Source of the DNA: Bacteroidota bacterium
Lineage (GTDB): Bacteria; Bacteroidota; Bacteroidia; Chitinophagales; Chitinophagaceae
NCBI GenBank assembly: GCA_023423285.1
Contig: JAFAFV010000186.1
Location: 1 to 17,751, forward strand
Direction of reading: 5' to 3'
Length of the DNA stretch: 17,751 bases
Below are positions 6,482 through 13,054 of this stretch, in pieces. How positions within the stretch are numbered: position 1 is the first letter of the stretch; every line of letters starts with the position of its first letter. A model generated the notes under the pieces. That model saw only the letters and a program-made list of their open reading frames with translations. It had not been told where the DNA came from and did no database searches. The position numbers and the translations under genes are program-made.

Positions 6482-7120
6482 ATGCAAGTTGAAGTTTTAA
6501 ATACAGAAGGTAAAGCCACAGGCCGTTCGGTTGAATTGCCGGATGATATTTTTGGTGCAGAACCGAACAACCACGTGATCTACCTGGCCGTGAAGCAATT
6601 TTTAGCCGCACAACGTCAGGGTACCAACAAAGTAAAAACACGTGCCGAGGTAAAAGGTGCCAGTCGCAAGCTACACAAACAAAAAGGTACGGGCGGCAGC
6701 CGTAAAGGTAATATCCGCAACCCCTTGTACAAAGGTGGTGGTACTATTTTTGGCCCCAAACCGCGCGATTATAACTTTAAGCTGAACAAGAAAGTGAAAG
6801 ACCTGGCTAAGATATCAGCACTTTCACTGAAAGCTAAGAGCAATGCCATTGTGGTGGTAGAAGATATCAATATTGATACTCCTAAAACAAAGGCTTTCGC
6901 GGGTATCTTAACCAGCCTGAACGCGGGCAACAAAAAATCCATGTTTGTGATGGCAGGCTCTAACAATAATCTGGAATTGTCTTTCCGTAACATTCCTTCT
7001 GTTCTGGGCATCGCGCTCAGCGATTTAAATACTTACGACATCGTGAACTCTGATGTACTGGTATTTACTGAAAGTGCGGCAAAGATTTTTAGTGAAGATG
7101 AGCAGCCAGCAGAAGCGTAG
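6482..7120 (+). CDS. rplD: 50S ribosomal protein L4
   Basis: L4 lines the peptide exit tunnel; in E. coli it is also the autogenous repressor of the S10 operon. The 212 residues match family size. Recognisable blocks are the start MQVEVLNTEGKATGRSVELP, the tunnel loop around residues 58-100 (TRAEVKGASRKLHKQKGTGG, then RNPLYKGGGTIFGPKPRDY), and the C-terminal LSDLNTYDIVNSDVLVFTE. The end is acidic and Ala-rich (SEDEQPAEA). It lies 54 nt after rplC. Whether it regulates this cluster cannot be read from the sequence. Confidence 0.97.
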   Translation: MQVEVLNTEGKATGRSVELPDDIFGAEPNNHVIYLAVKQFLAAQRQGTNKVKTRAEVKGASRKLHKQKGTGGSRKGNIRNPLYKGGGTIFGPKPRDYNFKLNKKVKDLAKISALSLKAKSNAIVVVEDINIDTPKTKAFAGILTSLNAGNKKSMFVMAGSNNNLELSFRNIPSVLGIALSDLNTYDIVNSDVLVFTESAAKIFSEDEQPAEA

Positions 7121-7135
7121 TAATTTCTAATTTCA

Positions 7136-7153
7136 TTCCGATGGCTATCGGAA
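7136..7153. repeat. Palindromic element, copy 1 (hairpin between rplD and rplW)
   Basis: TTCCGAT at 7136-7142 pairs perfectly with ATCGGAA at 7147-7153 around a four-base loop (GGCT). It has no T run, so it is not a terminator. It shares the core GCTATCGG with a second element after rplB (8450-8465). Just before it are two exact tandem 7-mers, TAATTTC, at 7121-7127 and 7128-7134. Confidence 0.6.
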
Positions 7154-7168
7154 CTAAAATAAACAAAG

Positions 7169-7468
7169 ATGAAACCGAGCGAAATTTTAATAAAGCCAAT
7201 CATTACCGAAAAAGCCAATGCGCAGCAGGAATCTTTACGCCGCTATGCTTTTAAAGTGGCCAGAAAATCGAACAAGCTTGAAATTAAAAAAGCTATTGAA
7301 GCTTTTTACGGTGTAACCGTTACAAACGTAAATACCGTAGTATCCCCGGCAAAAAACAAAACCCGCTATACCAAAGCCGGTTTTATTAAGGGCCGCAAGC
7401 CTGCTTATAAAAAAGCTTACGTAACCATCGCTGAAGGCGAAGAGATTGATTTGTACGCAAACTTATAG
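7169..7468 (+). CDS. rplW: 50S ribosomal protein L23
   Basis: L23 lies at the tunnel exit and is a docking site for trigger factor and signal recognition particle. At 99 residues it is the normal bacterial size. Visible family features are the start MKPSEILIKPIITEKAN, the RRYAFKVARKSNKLEIKKAI block (24-43), YGVTVTNVNTVV (47-58), and the basic loop GFIKGRKPAYKKAYVTI (71-87), ending in LYANL. It follows rplD by 48 nt, a gap that carries a palindromic hairpin. Confidence 0.97.
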   Translation: MKPSEILIKPIITEKANAQQESLRRYAFKVARKSNKLEIKKAIEAFYGVTVTNVNTVVSPAKNKTRYTKAGFIKGRKPAYKKAYVTIAEGEEIDLYANL

Positions 7469-7526
7469 GTTCATAGTTGTGATGGTAAATGGTTCATAGC
7501 AAGCCAAGAACTAGAGAGCCAAGAAC
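7468..7526 (+). repeat. Short repeats in the rplW-rplB spacer
   Basis: GGTTCATAG occurs at 7468-7476 and 7491-7499, with roughly 7-nt spaced variants between them (for example ATGGTAA). AGCCAAGAAC occurs at 7502-7511 and 7517-7526. The second half is partly complementary to the first (GAACC against GGTTC). This is a looser version of the periodic arrays seen in later spacers. Confidence 0.5.
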
Positions 7527-7601
7527 CCATAACAAAACGAAAGGCCACCAACCGCCGCGAAGTGTTGAAAATAAATACTCATAGAGTAAAAAGAAATTAA
7601 A

Positions 7602-8441
7602 ATGGCAGTAAAAAAATTTAAACCAATGACCGCAGGCTCCCGCTGGAGAATAGGGAACGCGTACGCGGAAATTACTACCAATCAGCCGGAAAAAACCCTG
7701 GTTGAAAAAAAGAAAAGCACCGGCGGACGTAACTCTTCTGGTCACCTTACCATGAGGTACAGAGGCGGTGGACACAAAAAGAAATACCGCATTATTGATT
7801 TTAAAAGAGACAAACATAACATTGAAGCCAAAGTATTAACTATTGAATACGATCCTAACCGTACATCATTCATTGCTTTGGTAGAATATACAGATGGTGA
7901 AAAACGTTATATTATAGCTCCGCAGGGTTTAAAAGTAGGTTCTGTAATTGTAAGCGGCAATACAGTTGCCCCAGAAATAGGCAACACGCTTCAAATGAAG
8001 AACATGCCTTTGGGTACCAACATTCACAATATTGAATTGCATCCCGGTCAGGGTGGTGTAATGGCCCGCAGCGCAGGTTCAAGCGCGCAGCTTACCAACA
8101 AAGAAGAAAAATACGCCGTTCTTAAAATGCCTTCCGGGGAGTTGAGAAAAGTACTCATCAATTGTTTTGCAACCGTAGGAGTTGTGAGCAACAGCGACCA
8201 CAGCCAGCAAAGCATGGGCAAAGCCGGCCGCAACAGGTGGAAAGGTATTAAACCACGCACACGTGGTGTTGCCATGAACCCGGTGGATCACCCGATGGGT
8301 GGTGGTGAAGGTAGAGCAAGTGGTGGACACCCGCGCAGCCGCACTGGTAAATACGCCAAAGGCGAAAAAACAAGAACAAGAGGAAAGGCAAGCGATAAAC
8401 TAATCATTCAGCGTAAAGACGGCAGCAAGTTAGCAAAATAG
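7602..8441 (+). CDS. rplB: 50S ribosomal protein L2
   Basis: L2 is a primary 23S rRNA binding protein needed for subunit association and peptidyl transfer. The 279 residues cover the full family length. Landmarks are AVKKFKPMTAGSRWR at the start, GGRNSSGHLTMRYRGGGHKK (41-60), HNIELHPGQGGVMARSAGSS (141-160) and NPVDHPMGGGEGRASGGHP (225-243). The functionally important His in VDHP is retained; the next position, often His in other phyla, is Met here, which I recall as usual in Bacteroidota. The C-terminal tail is basic. The upstream spacer is 133 nt with short repeats. Confidence 0.98.
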   Translation: MAVKKFKPMTAGSRWRIGNAYAEITTNQPEKTLVEKKKSTGGRNSSGHLTMRYRGGGHKKKYRIIDFKRDKHNIEAKVLTIEYDPNRTSFIALVEYTDGEKRYIIAPQGLKVGSVIVSGNTVAPEIGNTLQMKNMPLGTNIHNIELHPGQGGVMARSAGSSAQLTNKEEKYAVLKMPSGELRKVLINCFATVGVVSNSDHSQQSMGKAGRNRWKGIKPRTRGVAMNPVDHPMGGGEGRASGGHPRSRTGKYAKGEKTRTRGKASDKLIIQRKDGSKLAK

Positions 8442-8449
8442 CCTTCGGC

Positions 8450-8465
8450 CCCGGTAGCTATCGGG
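8450..8465. repeat. Palindromic element, copy 2 (after rplB)
   Basis: CCCGGTAGCTATCGGG is an inverted repeat with one G-T pair and a central AGCT. It shares the core GCTATCGG with the hairpin between rplD and rplW (7136-7153). No T run follows. I recall similar CCCGATAGCTATCGGG-type palindromes in intergenic regions of Bacteroidota genomes, but this was not searched. Confidence 0.5.
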
Positions 8466-8481
8466 CAGGCACACAAAGAAA

Positions 8482-8516
8482 AAATCGTAAATCGTAAATC
8501 TAAAATTGTAAGTATA
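8482..8516 (+). repeat. Heptameric array before rpsS
   Basis: Five consecutive 7-nt units occupy 8482-8516. The first two are exact copies of AAATCGT, the third and fourth are close variants (AAATCTA, AAATTGT), and the fifth is weaker. The array ends one base before the rpsS ATG, so it forms the whole initiation region. Confidence 0.7.
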
Positions 8517-8517
8517 A

Positions 8518-8784
8518 ATGGCTCGTTCGATTAAAAAAGGTCCTTATGTAGCAACTCACCTGGAAAAAAAGGTATTAGCTATTAACGAAGGAGGAGCAAA
8601 AAAAGCAGTAATAAAAACATGGAGCCGCCGCTCTACCATTACTCCTGATTTTGTAGGCCACACATTTGCTGTGCATAACGGTAACAAGTTCATTCCCGTG
8701 TATGTAACTGAATTTATGGTGGGGCACAAGTTGGGCGAATTTGCGCCAACCCGCCAGTTTAAAGGCCACGCAGGCGGCAAATAA
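8518..8784 (+). CDS. rpsS: 30S ribosomal protein S19
   Basis: S19 is in the head of the small subunit, near the decoding-site tRNA elbow and the S13 bridge. The 88 residues are standard. The family signature is plain: MARSIKKGPYVATHLEKK at the start, IKTWSRRSTITPDFVGHTF (32-50) and VYVTEFMVGHKLGEFAPTRQ (61-80), ending KGHAGGK. It is preceded by a heptameric array in place of a Shine-Dalgarno sequence and lies 76 nt after rplB. Confidence 0.98.
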   Translation: MARSIKKGPYVATHLEKKVLAINEGGAKKAVIKTWSRRSTITPDFVGHTFAVHNGNKFIPVYVTEFMVGHKLGEFAPTRQFKGHAGGK

Positions 8785-8794
8785 AATTCATTTG

Positions 8795-8893
8795 GCCCGG
8801 CATGGCAGTAAGCAAAGATGAGTGTAAATATATCCGGGCTTAAAAAAATAGTAAAGCAGTTTGACGTTAAAGCATCAAACATCAAAAATTAAA
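8795..8893 (+). repeat. Inverted repeat and heptameric array before rplV
   Basis: GCCCGG at 8795-8800 can pair with CCGGGC at 8834-8839. Further on, five 7-nt units run from 8859 to 8893: GTTTGAC, GTTAAAG, then two exact copies of CATCAAA at 8873-8886, and an A/T unit. The first and later units are complementary: GTTTGA 8859-8864 pairs with TCAAAC 8875-8880. The array ends one base before the rplV ATG. Confidence 0.6.
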
Positions 8894-8894
8894 A

Positions 8895-9338
8895 ATGGAA
8901 GCAGTAGCAAAACTTAGAAATTATCCAACCTCGCCCCGCAAAATGAGGCTTTTGGCTGATTTGATTCGTGGCCAGAAAGTGGACCTGGTATTAGCTGAAC
9001 TGGAGCACAACCCAAAGCACCCCGCCGTTCCTTTGCGCAAACTGGTCCTTAACGCCATCAACAACTGGAAACAGGCCAACGAAGGTGGCGATGAAGCAGG
9101 ATTGATTATTAAAACAATTTTTGTGGATGAAGGCAGAACTTTAAAACGTATGCGTCCTGCACCACAGGGCCGCGGTTACAGGGTTCGAAAGCGCAGCAAC
9201 CACGTTACCATTGTTATAGACGAAGGTGTGGACACGAAAACTGCCAAAAAGCTAAAAGCTGAAGCTAAAAAAGCAAAAGCAAAATCCATTCAGGCAAAAG
9301 CTTCTGCAAAAAAGACAAAAGAAACTAAAAACGCATAA
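8895..9338 (+). CDS. rplV: 50S ribosomal protein L22
   Basis: L22 binds all domains of 23S rRNA and its hairpin lines the exit tunnel; changes in that loop are known to affect macrolide sensitivity in other bacteria. The 147 residues exceed the usual ~110. The core reads RNYPTSPRKMRLLADLIRG (8-26), LVLNAINNWKQAN (50-62) and RMRPAPQGRGYRVRKRSNHV (88-107). After about residue 115 comes a Lys/Ala-rich tail of some 30 residues built from KAEAKKAKAK-like repeats, probably a flexible rRNA-binding extension. It ends 9 nt before rpsC, suggesting tight translational linkage. Confidence 0.97.
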   Translation: MEAVAKLRNYPTSPRKMRLLADLIRGQKVDLVLAELEHNPKHPAVPLRKLVLNAINNWKQANEGGDEAGLIIKTIFVDEGRTLKRMRPAPQGRGYRVRKRSNHVTIVIDEGVDTKTAKKLKAEAKKAKAKSIQAKASAKKTKETKNA

Positions 9339-9347
9339 CCAATAAAT

Positions 9348-10112
9348 ATGGGTCAAAAAGCAAATCCAATTGGTAACAGGTTAGGCATCATCCGCGGATG
9401 GGAGTCTAACTGGTACGGAGGCAAAAAAGATTTTGCTTCTAAATTAATTGAAGACAACAAGATCAGAAATTACCTCAACGCCCGTATCAACAAAGGCGGT
9501 ATTTCTAAAATTGTTATTGAAAGAACGCTGGGTAAACTGATCATTACTATTCATACATCTAAGCCCGGTATCATCATTGGTAAAGGGGGCGGTGAAGTAG
9601 ACAGAATTAAAGAAGAACTGAAAAAGCTTACCGGTAACGATGATGTGCAGATCAATATTCTTGAGATTCGCCGTCCGGAAACCGATGCCATGATCGTGGG
9701 CGATACCATCGCGCGCCAGATCGAAAATCGTATCAACTTTAAACGCGCCACTAAAATGGCCATCGCTTCAGCGCTTCGTATGGGTGCCGAAGGCATTAAA
9801 GTAAAACTGAGCGGCAGGCTGGCAGGTGCTGAAATAGCCCGCAGCGAAGAATTTAAACAAGGTCGCGTGCCTTTGCACACCTTCCGTATGGATATTGATT
9901 ATGCCAATGTGTTTGCACAAACCGTTTATGGTAAAATTGGTATTAAAGTATGGATTTGTAAAGGTGAGGTACTTACTAAAAGAGATTTGAACCCCAACTT
10001 TATCTCAGGAAATGATAAGAGTATTGGTGGCGGTGAGCACCGCAGAGATAACCGCCGTGATGACAGAAGGGGAGACCGCCGTGGTGGTGGTGGAAGAGAC
10101 AGAAGGAACTAA
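9348..10112 (+). CDS. rpsC: 30S ribosomal protein S3
   Basis: S3 forms part of the mRNA entry tunnel and has helicase-related function. The protein has 254 residues. The start is MGQKANPIGNRLGIIRGWES. A type-2 KH domain lies at about 40-110 with its GKGG loop at 78-81. The C-terminal S3 domain follows, with RMGAEGIKVKLSGRLAGAEI and TVYGKIGIKVWI. The last 28 residues (227-254) form an Arg/Gly/Asp-rich tail of RRD, RRG and GGGG units. Such tails are common in Bacteroidota S3 and likely contact RNA. It begins 9 nt after rplV. Confidence 0.98.
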   Translation: MGQKANPIGNRLGIIRGWESNWYGGKKDFASKLIEDNKIRNYLNARINKGGISKIVIERTLGKLIITIHTSKPGIIIGKGGGEVDRIKEELKKLTGNDDVQINILEIRRPETDAMIVGDTIARQIENRINFKRATKMAIASALRMGAEGIKVKLSGRLAGAEIARSEEFKQGRVPLHTFRMDIDYANVFAQTVYGKIGIKVWICKGEVLTKRDLNPNFISGNDKSIGGGEHRRDNRRDDRRGDRRGGGGRDRRN

Positions 10113-10116
10113 GGAA

Positions 10117-10199
10117 GTTTCCGGTTACTGGTCACAAATTACTGGTTGCCGGTTCAAAAAATAAATTTTAAGATTGGATACCTCAAACTGGTAACCGGT
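10117..10199 (+). repeat. Heptameric array with inverted halves between rpsC and rplP
   Basis: Six consecutive 7-nt units occupy 10117-10158, with a GTT start and commonly a final G (for example GTTACTG, GTTGCCG). The distal part (about 10185-10199) carries complementary material in 7-nt steps (AAACTGG, TAACCGG). CCGGTTAC at 10121-10128 pairs exactly with GTAACCGG at 10191-10198, so the spacer can close into a hairpin. Confidence 0.6.
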
Positions 10200-10215
10200 A
10201 ATAAATAAACTGAAT

Positions 10216-10638
10216 ATGTTACAACCGAAAAGGACAAAGCACAGGAAAATGCAGAAAGGTCGCATGAAAGGCGACACCAAAAGAGGGGCAACTATTGCGT
10301 TTGGTTCTTATGCATTAAAAGCACTGGATTCTCACTGGATCACAGACCGCCAGATAGAAGCCGCCCGCCAGGCATTAACCCGCAGCATGAAAAGAGAAGG
10401 TAATGTGTGGATCCGCATTTTCCCCGATAAACCCATCACCCACAAACCCGCAGAGGTGCGTATGGGTAAAGGTAAAGGTAACCTTGAGTACTGGGCAGCA
10501 GTGGTACAACCTGGCCGTATCATTTTCGAAATTGATGGCGTAAGCGAAGAAGTGGCGCGCAGATCGCTGGCACTGGCTTCGGGTAAATTACCCATTAAAA
10601 CGAAGTTTACCATGCGCAGGGATTTGATCACCAACTAA
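10216..10638 (+). CDS. rplP: 50S ribosomal protein L16
   Basis: L16 is a late-assembling protein that helps position tRNA in the A site. The 140 residues are typical. Family blocks are MLQPKRTKHRKMQKGRMKG at the start, GSYALKALDSHWITDRQIEAAR (31-52, shown in part), VWIRIFPDKPITHKPAEVRM (64-83), GKGKGNLEYWAAVVQPGRI (84-102) and the end AKGKLP-like segment SGKLPIKTKF. It lies 103 nt after rpsC and is followed almost directly by rpmC. Confidence 0.97.
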   Translation: MLQPKRTKHRKMQKGRMKGDTKRGATIAFGSYALKALDSHWITDRQIEAARQALTRSMKREGNVWIRIFPDKPITHKPAEVRMGKGKGNLEYWAAVVQPGRIIFEIDGVSEEVARRSLALASGKLPIKTKFTMRRDLITN

Positions 10639-10650
10639 AATGTGTTTACA

Positions 10651-10866
10651 ATGTCAAAGAAAAAAGAATACTTAGACAGTATAAAAGGATTGAGCGTTGA
10701 AGATTTAAAGCTTCAGTTAGAGCAGTCCAAACAAAGATTAAAAAAACTGGAGTTTGCTCACGCAATTTCTCCGCTGGAAAACCCCATGTCTGTTCGCGCC
10801 GTGCGTAAAGATATTGCCAGGATCGAAACGCTTTTAAAACAAAAACAAGAGGTTGAAAAAGCGTAA
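10651..10866 (+). CDS. rpmC: 50S ribosomal protein L29
   Basis: L29 sits next to L23 at the tunnel exit. With ATG 10651 the protein has 71 residues, a normal size, and begins MSKKKEYLDSIKGLSVEDLK. The helical hairpin continues with QLEQSKQRLKKLEFAHAISP, then RAVRKDIARIETLLKQKQ. An in-frame GTG at 10642 would add three residues without family support. It starts 12 nt after the rplP stop. Confidence 0.95.
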   Translation: MSKKKEYLDSIKGLSVEDLKLQLEQSKQRLKKLEFAHAISPLENPMSVRAVRKDIARIETLLKQKQEVEKA

Positions 10867-10897
10867 TCTAAATTAGTTAAGCCAAAAGGTAAATACA

Positions 10898-11155
10898 ATG
10901 TCTGAAAGAAATTTAAGAAAGATCAGGATTGGTGTTGTAACCAGCAACAAAATGGAAAAAACCATTACCGTTGCGGTTGAAAGAAAGATCAAACACCCTC
11001 TTTACGGAAAGTTCCTGAAAAAAACCACCAGATTCCATGCGCATGACGAAAAGAACGAATGCAGCATTGGCGATACTGTAAAGATCATGGAAACCCGCCC
11101 GCTGAGCAAGCTGAAAAGATGGAGATTAGTGGAAGTGGTAGAAAAAGTAAAATAA
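10898..11155 (+). CDS. rpsQ: 30S ribosomal protein S17
   Basis: S17 is a primary binding protein of the 16S rRNA 5' domain. Its 85 residues are the normal size, and the OB-fold sequence is clear: RKIRIGVVTSNKMEKTITVA (6-25), KHPLYGKFLKKTTRFHAHDE (33-52), then IGDTVKIMETRPLSKLKRWR (57-76). The ATG is preceded by A-rich sequence with no Shine-Dalgarno motif. It follows rpmC by 31 nt. Confidence 0.97.
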   Translation: MSERNLRKIRIGVVTSNKMEKTITVAVERKIKHPLYGKFLKKTTRFHAHDEKNECSIGDTVKIMETRPLSKLKRWRLVEVVEKVK

Positions 11156-11157
11156 TT

Positions 11158-11227
11158 AATTATAAATGCTGAATTATCAATGTTGAGTTTTATAATTCAT
11201 AATTCATAATTCGTAATTCAAAATTTT
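11158..11227 (+). repeat. Heptameric array filling the rpsQ-rplN spacer
   Basis: Apart from two bases at the start and five at the end, the spacer divides into about ten units that begin AAT or AGT. The first units are variable (AATTATA, AATGCTG). One unit near 11186 has 8 nt. The later ones are near-identical copies of AATTCAT from about 11194. All other steps are exactly 7 nt. The array ends five bases before the rplN ATG at 11233. Confidence 0.72.
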
Positions 11228-11232
11228 TAAAG

Positions 11233-11601
11233 ATGATACAGCAAGAAAGCAGGTTAAACGTAGCTGATAACAGCGGTGCCAAAGAAGTGCTTTGTATTCG
11301 TGTGCTTGGAAACAGCGGCCAGCGTTATGCCAGGATAGGTGATCAGATCGTTGTAACCGTAAAAGACGCTATGCCTGCCGGTGGTATTAAAAAAGGAACC
11401 GTAACAAAAGCCGTAATCGTTCGCAGCACCAACAAACTGCGCCGTAAAGATGGTTCTTACATACGTTTTGATGACAACGCAGTGGTGATCCTGAATGCCG
11501 CTGGCGAGCCAAGGGGCACCCGCATCTTTGGCCCTGTGGCAAGAGAGCTGCGGGATAAAGGATATATGAAGATTGTATCATTAGCGCCTGAAGTATTGTA
11601 A
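11233..11601 (+). CDS. rplN: 50S ribosomal protein L14
   Basis: L14 is at the subunit interface and takes part in an intersubunit bridge; it is also the docking site for the silencing factor RsfS. It has 122 residues, the standard length. The signature is strong: MIQQESRLNVADNSGAKEVL at the start, GDQIVVTVKDAMPAGGIKKG (37-56), VIVRSTNKLRRKDGSYIRFD (62-81) and GEPRGTRIFGPVARELRDKG (91-110). The spacer upstream is a heptameric array. Confidence 0.98.
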   Translation: MIQQESRLNVADNSGAKEVLCIRVLGNSGQRYARIGDQIVVTVKDAMPAGGIKKGTVTKAVIVRSTNKLRRKDGSYIRFDDNAVVILNAAGEPRGTRIFGPVARELRDKGYMKIVSLAPEVL

Positions 11602-11610
11602 AGAATCAGC

Positions 11611-11700
11611 AGCCTAAAGCTTACAGCAAAGCATATAAAACAAATTTGAAAAGCTAATAGCCTAAAGCCAAAAGCCTAAAGCTTACAGCAAAAAGCATAA
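11611..11700 (+). repeat. Heptameric AGCnnnn array between rplN and rplX
   Basis: Two blocks of strict 7-nt units, each beginning AGC. Block one is three units at 11611-11631. Block two is seven consecutive units at 11652-11700, ending four bases before the rplX ATG. Units such as AGCCTAA and AGCTTAC recur in both blocks in the same order. The fixed trinucleotide followed by four variable bases is unlike ordinary tandem duplication. Confidence 0.78.
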
Positions 11701-11704
11701 TAAA

Positions 11705-12043
11705 ATGAGCAACAGATTTAAACCCAAGTACAATATTAAAAAAGGCGACCAGGTAGTAGTTATTGCCGGCGAAAGCAAAGACGTAACAAAACCACGCGTT
11801 GTAAAAGAAGTATTGGTAGATGAAAGTAAAGTGCTGGTAGAAGGTGTAAACATTAAAACCAAACACACCAAGCCTTCTGCACAAAATACCAAGGGCGGTA
11901 TTGTAAAAAAAGAAGCGCCAATACACATCAGCAACGTAATGCTATGGGATGCCAAATCTAAAGCTCCTTCAAAAATTAAGCGCGAGCGTGATGACAACGG
12001 CAAAGCGGTTCGTGTTTTTAAAAAATCGGGAGAGAAACTATAG
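11705..12043 (+). CDS. rplX: 50S ribosomal protein L24
   Basis: L24 initiates assembly of the large subunit. The 112 residues include the KOW motif region (KKGDQVVVIAGESKDVTKPR, 12-31), EGVNIKTKHTKPSAQNTKGG (47-66) and the end typical of L24, KAPSKIKRERDDNGKAVRVF then KKSGEKL. The start codon follows directly on a heptameric AGC array. The next gene, rplE, begins 28 nt downstream. Confidence 0.97.
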   Translation: MSNRFKPKYNIKKGDQVVVIAGESKDVTKPRVVKEVLVDESKVLVEGVNIKTKHTKPSAQNTKGGIVKKEAPIHISNVMLWDAKSKAPSKIKRERDDNGKAVRVFKKSGEKL

Positions 12044-12071
12044 TATTTTGTAGCTAAATAATACAGAAATC

Positions 12072-12647
12072 ATGAGTACAACAAAATATACCCCCAGGCT
12101 GGCAGATAAATATAAAAAAGAAGTAGCACCTGCTCTGGTTAAAAAATTTGCTTATAAAAGCGTAATGCAGGCCCCAAAGCTTGAAAAAATTTGCGTGAAC
12201 CGTGGTGTGAACGGGGCTGTGGCGGATAAGAAACTGGTAGACATTGCTGTGGAAGAACTGAGCAACATTACAGGGCAGAAAGCGATGATCACCAATTCTA
12301 AAAAAGATATTTCAAACTTTAAGCTGCGCAAGCACATGCCCATTGGTGCAAGAGTGACCCTGCGCGGAGTGAAAATGTACGAGTTTTTAGACAGGCTTAT
12401 ATCTGTGGCCTTACCCCGTGTGCGCGATTTTAAAGGCATCAACGAAAAATCCTTCGACGGGCGCGGCAACTATACCATGGGCGTAACCGAGCAGATCATC
12501 TTTCCCGAAATTGATATTGATAAGGTGAACAAGATCACTGGTATGGATATTACTTTCGTCACTACAGCAAAAACAGATGAAGAAGCTTACGAACTGCTGA
12601 AAGAACTGGGAATGCCTTTCAAAAACGCAAAGAAAGAAACAATATAA
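12072..12647 (+). CDS. rplE: 50S ribosomal protein L5
   Basis: L5 binds 5S rRNA and contacts the P-site tRNA in the central protuberance. At 191 residues it is slightly longer than the usual ~180. Family blocks are TPRLADKYKKEVAPALVKKF (7-26), LEKICVNRGVNGAVADKK (37-54), ITNSKKDISNFKLRKHMPIG (75-94), GNYTMGVTEQIIFPEIDIDK (134-153) and TAKTDEEAYELLKELGMPF near the end. It is followed after 20 nt by rpsN. Confidence 0.98.
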   Translation: MSTTKYTPRLADKYKKEVAPALVKKFAYKSVMQAPKLEKICVNRGVNGAVADKKLVDIAVEELSNITGQKAMITNSKKDISNFKLRKHMPIGARVTLRGVKMYEFLDRLISVALPRVRDFKGINEKSFDGRGNYTMGVTEQIIFPEIDIDKVNKITGMDITFVTTAKTDEEAYELLKELGMPFKNAKKETI

Positions 12648-12667
12648 AATAGAAATAAAGGAATAGC

Positions 12668-12937
12668 ATGGCAAAAAAATCAATTATAGCACGCCAACGT
12701 AAAAGAGAGAAAATGGTGGAGCAGTTTGCAGCTAAAAGAGAAGAGCTGAAACAAGCCGGCGATTGGGCCGCACTTGACAAACTTCCTAAAAACTCTTCTA
12801 AAGTAAGGCTTAAAAACCGCTGCCAGCTTACTGGCCGCCCTAAAGGTTACATACGCTACTTTGGTATTTCAAGAGTTGCTTTAAGAGACATGGCTCTTAA
12901 CGGAAAAATTCCGGGCGTTAAAAAAGCAAGCTGGTAA
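12668..12937 (+). CDS. rpsN: 30S ribosomal protein S14, zinc-independent long form
   Basis: S14 lies in the head of the small subunit. This is the long zinc-free form. The 89 residues begin MAKKSIIARQRKREKMVEQF, carry the extra central segment about 21-50, and end NRCQLTGRPKGYIRYFGISR with VALRDMALNGKIPGVKKASW. Only one cysteine is present, so the zinc ribbon of the short form (two CxxC pairs) is missing. It is one of the few genes here with a possible weak Shine-Dalgarno (AAAGGAAT about 8 nt upstream). Confidence 0.97.
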   Translation: MAKKSIIARQRKREKMVEQFAAKREELKQAGDWAALDKLPKNSSKVRLKNRCQLTGRPKGYIRYFGISRVALRDMALNGKIPGVKKASW

Positions 12938-12946
12938 AAATGTAAC

Positions 12947-12969
12947 TGCCAGCCAAAAATAAGCTGGCA
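12947..12969 (+). other. Hairpin between rpsN and rpsH
   Basis: TGCCAGC at 12947-12953 pairs perfectly with GCTGGCA at 12963-12969 across a 9-base A-rich loop. No T run follows, so it is not a typical terminator; it could slow decay or mark the S14-S8 boundary, where E. coli S8 acts as a translational repressor at L5. The rest of the 117-nt spacer shows no periodic array. Confidence 0.45.
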
Positions 12970-13054
12970 ATATATAAAATGAAGCCGTAAGACAGGGTAT
13001 GGGCTTTACACAAAAACCACCCACTAATTAAGTACTGAATAATTTTTAAATAAA

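Noticed and set aside
11611..11700. CRISPR-like array
   Set aside because: The period is 7 nt with no long repeat-spacer structure, and no cas genes are present.
12411..12683. Long minus-strand open frame opposite rplE and other similar antisense frames in the cluster
   Set aside because: They mirror the codons of certain ribosomal genes on the other strand and have no recognisable protein features.
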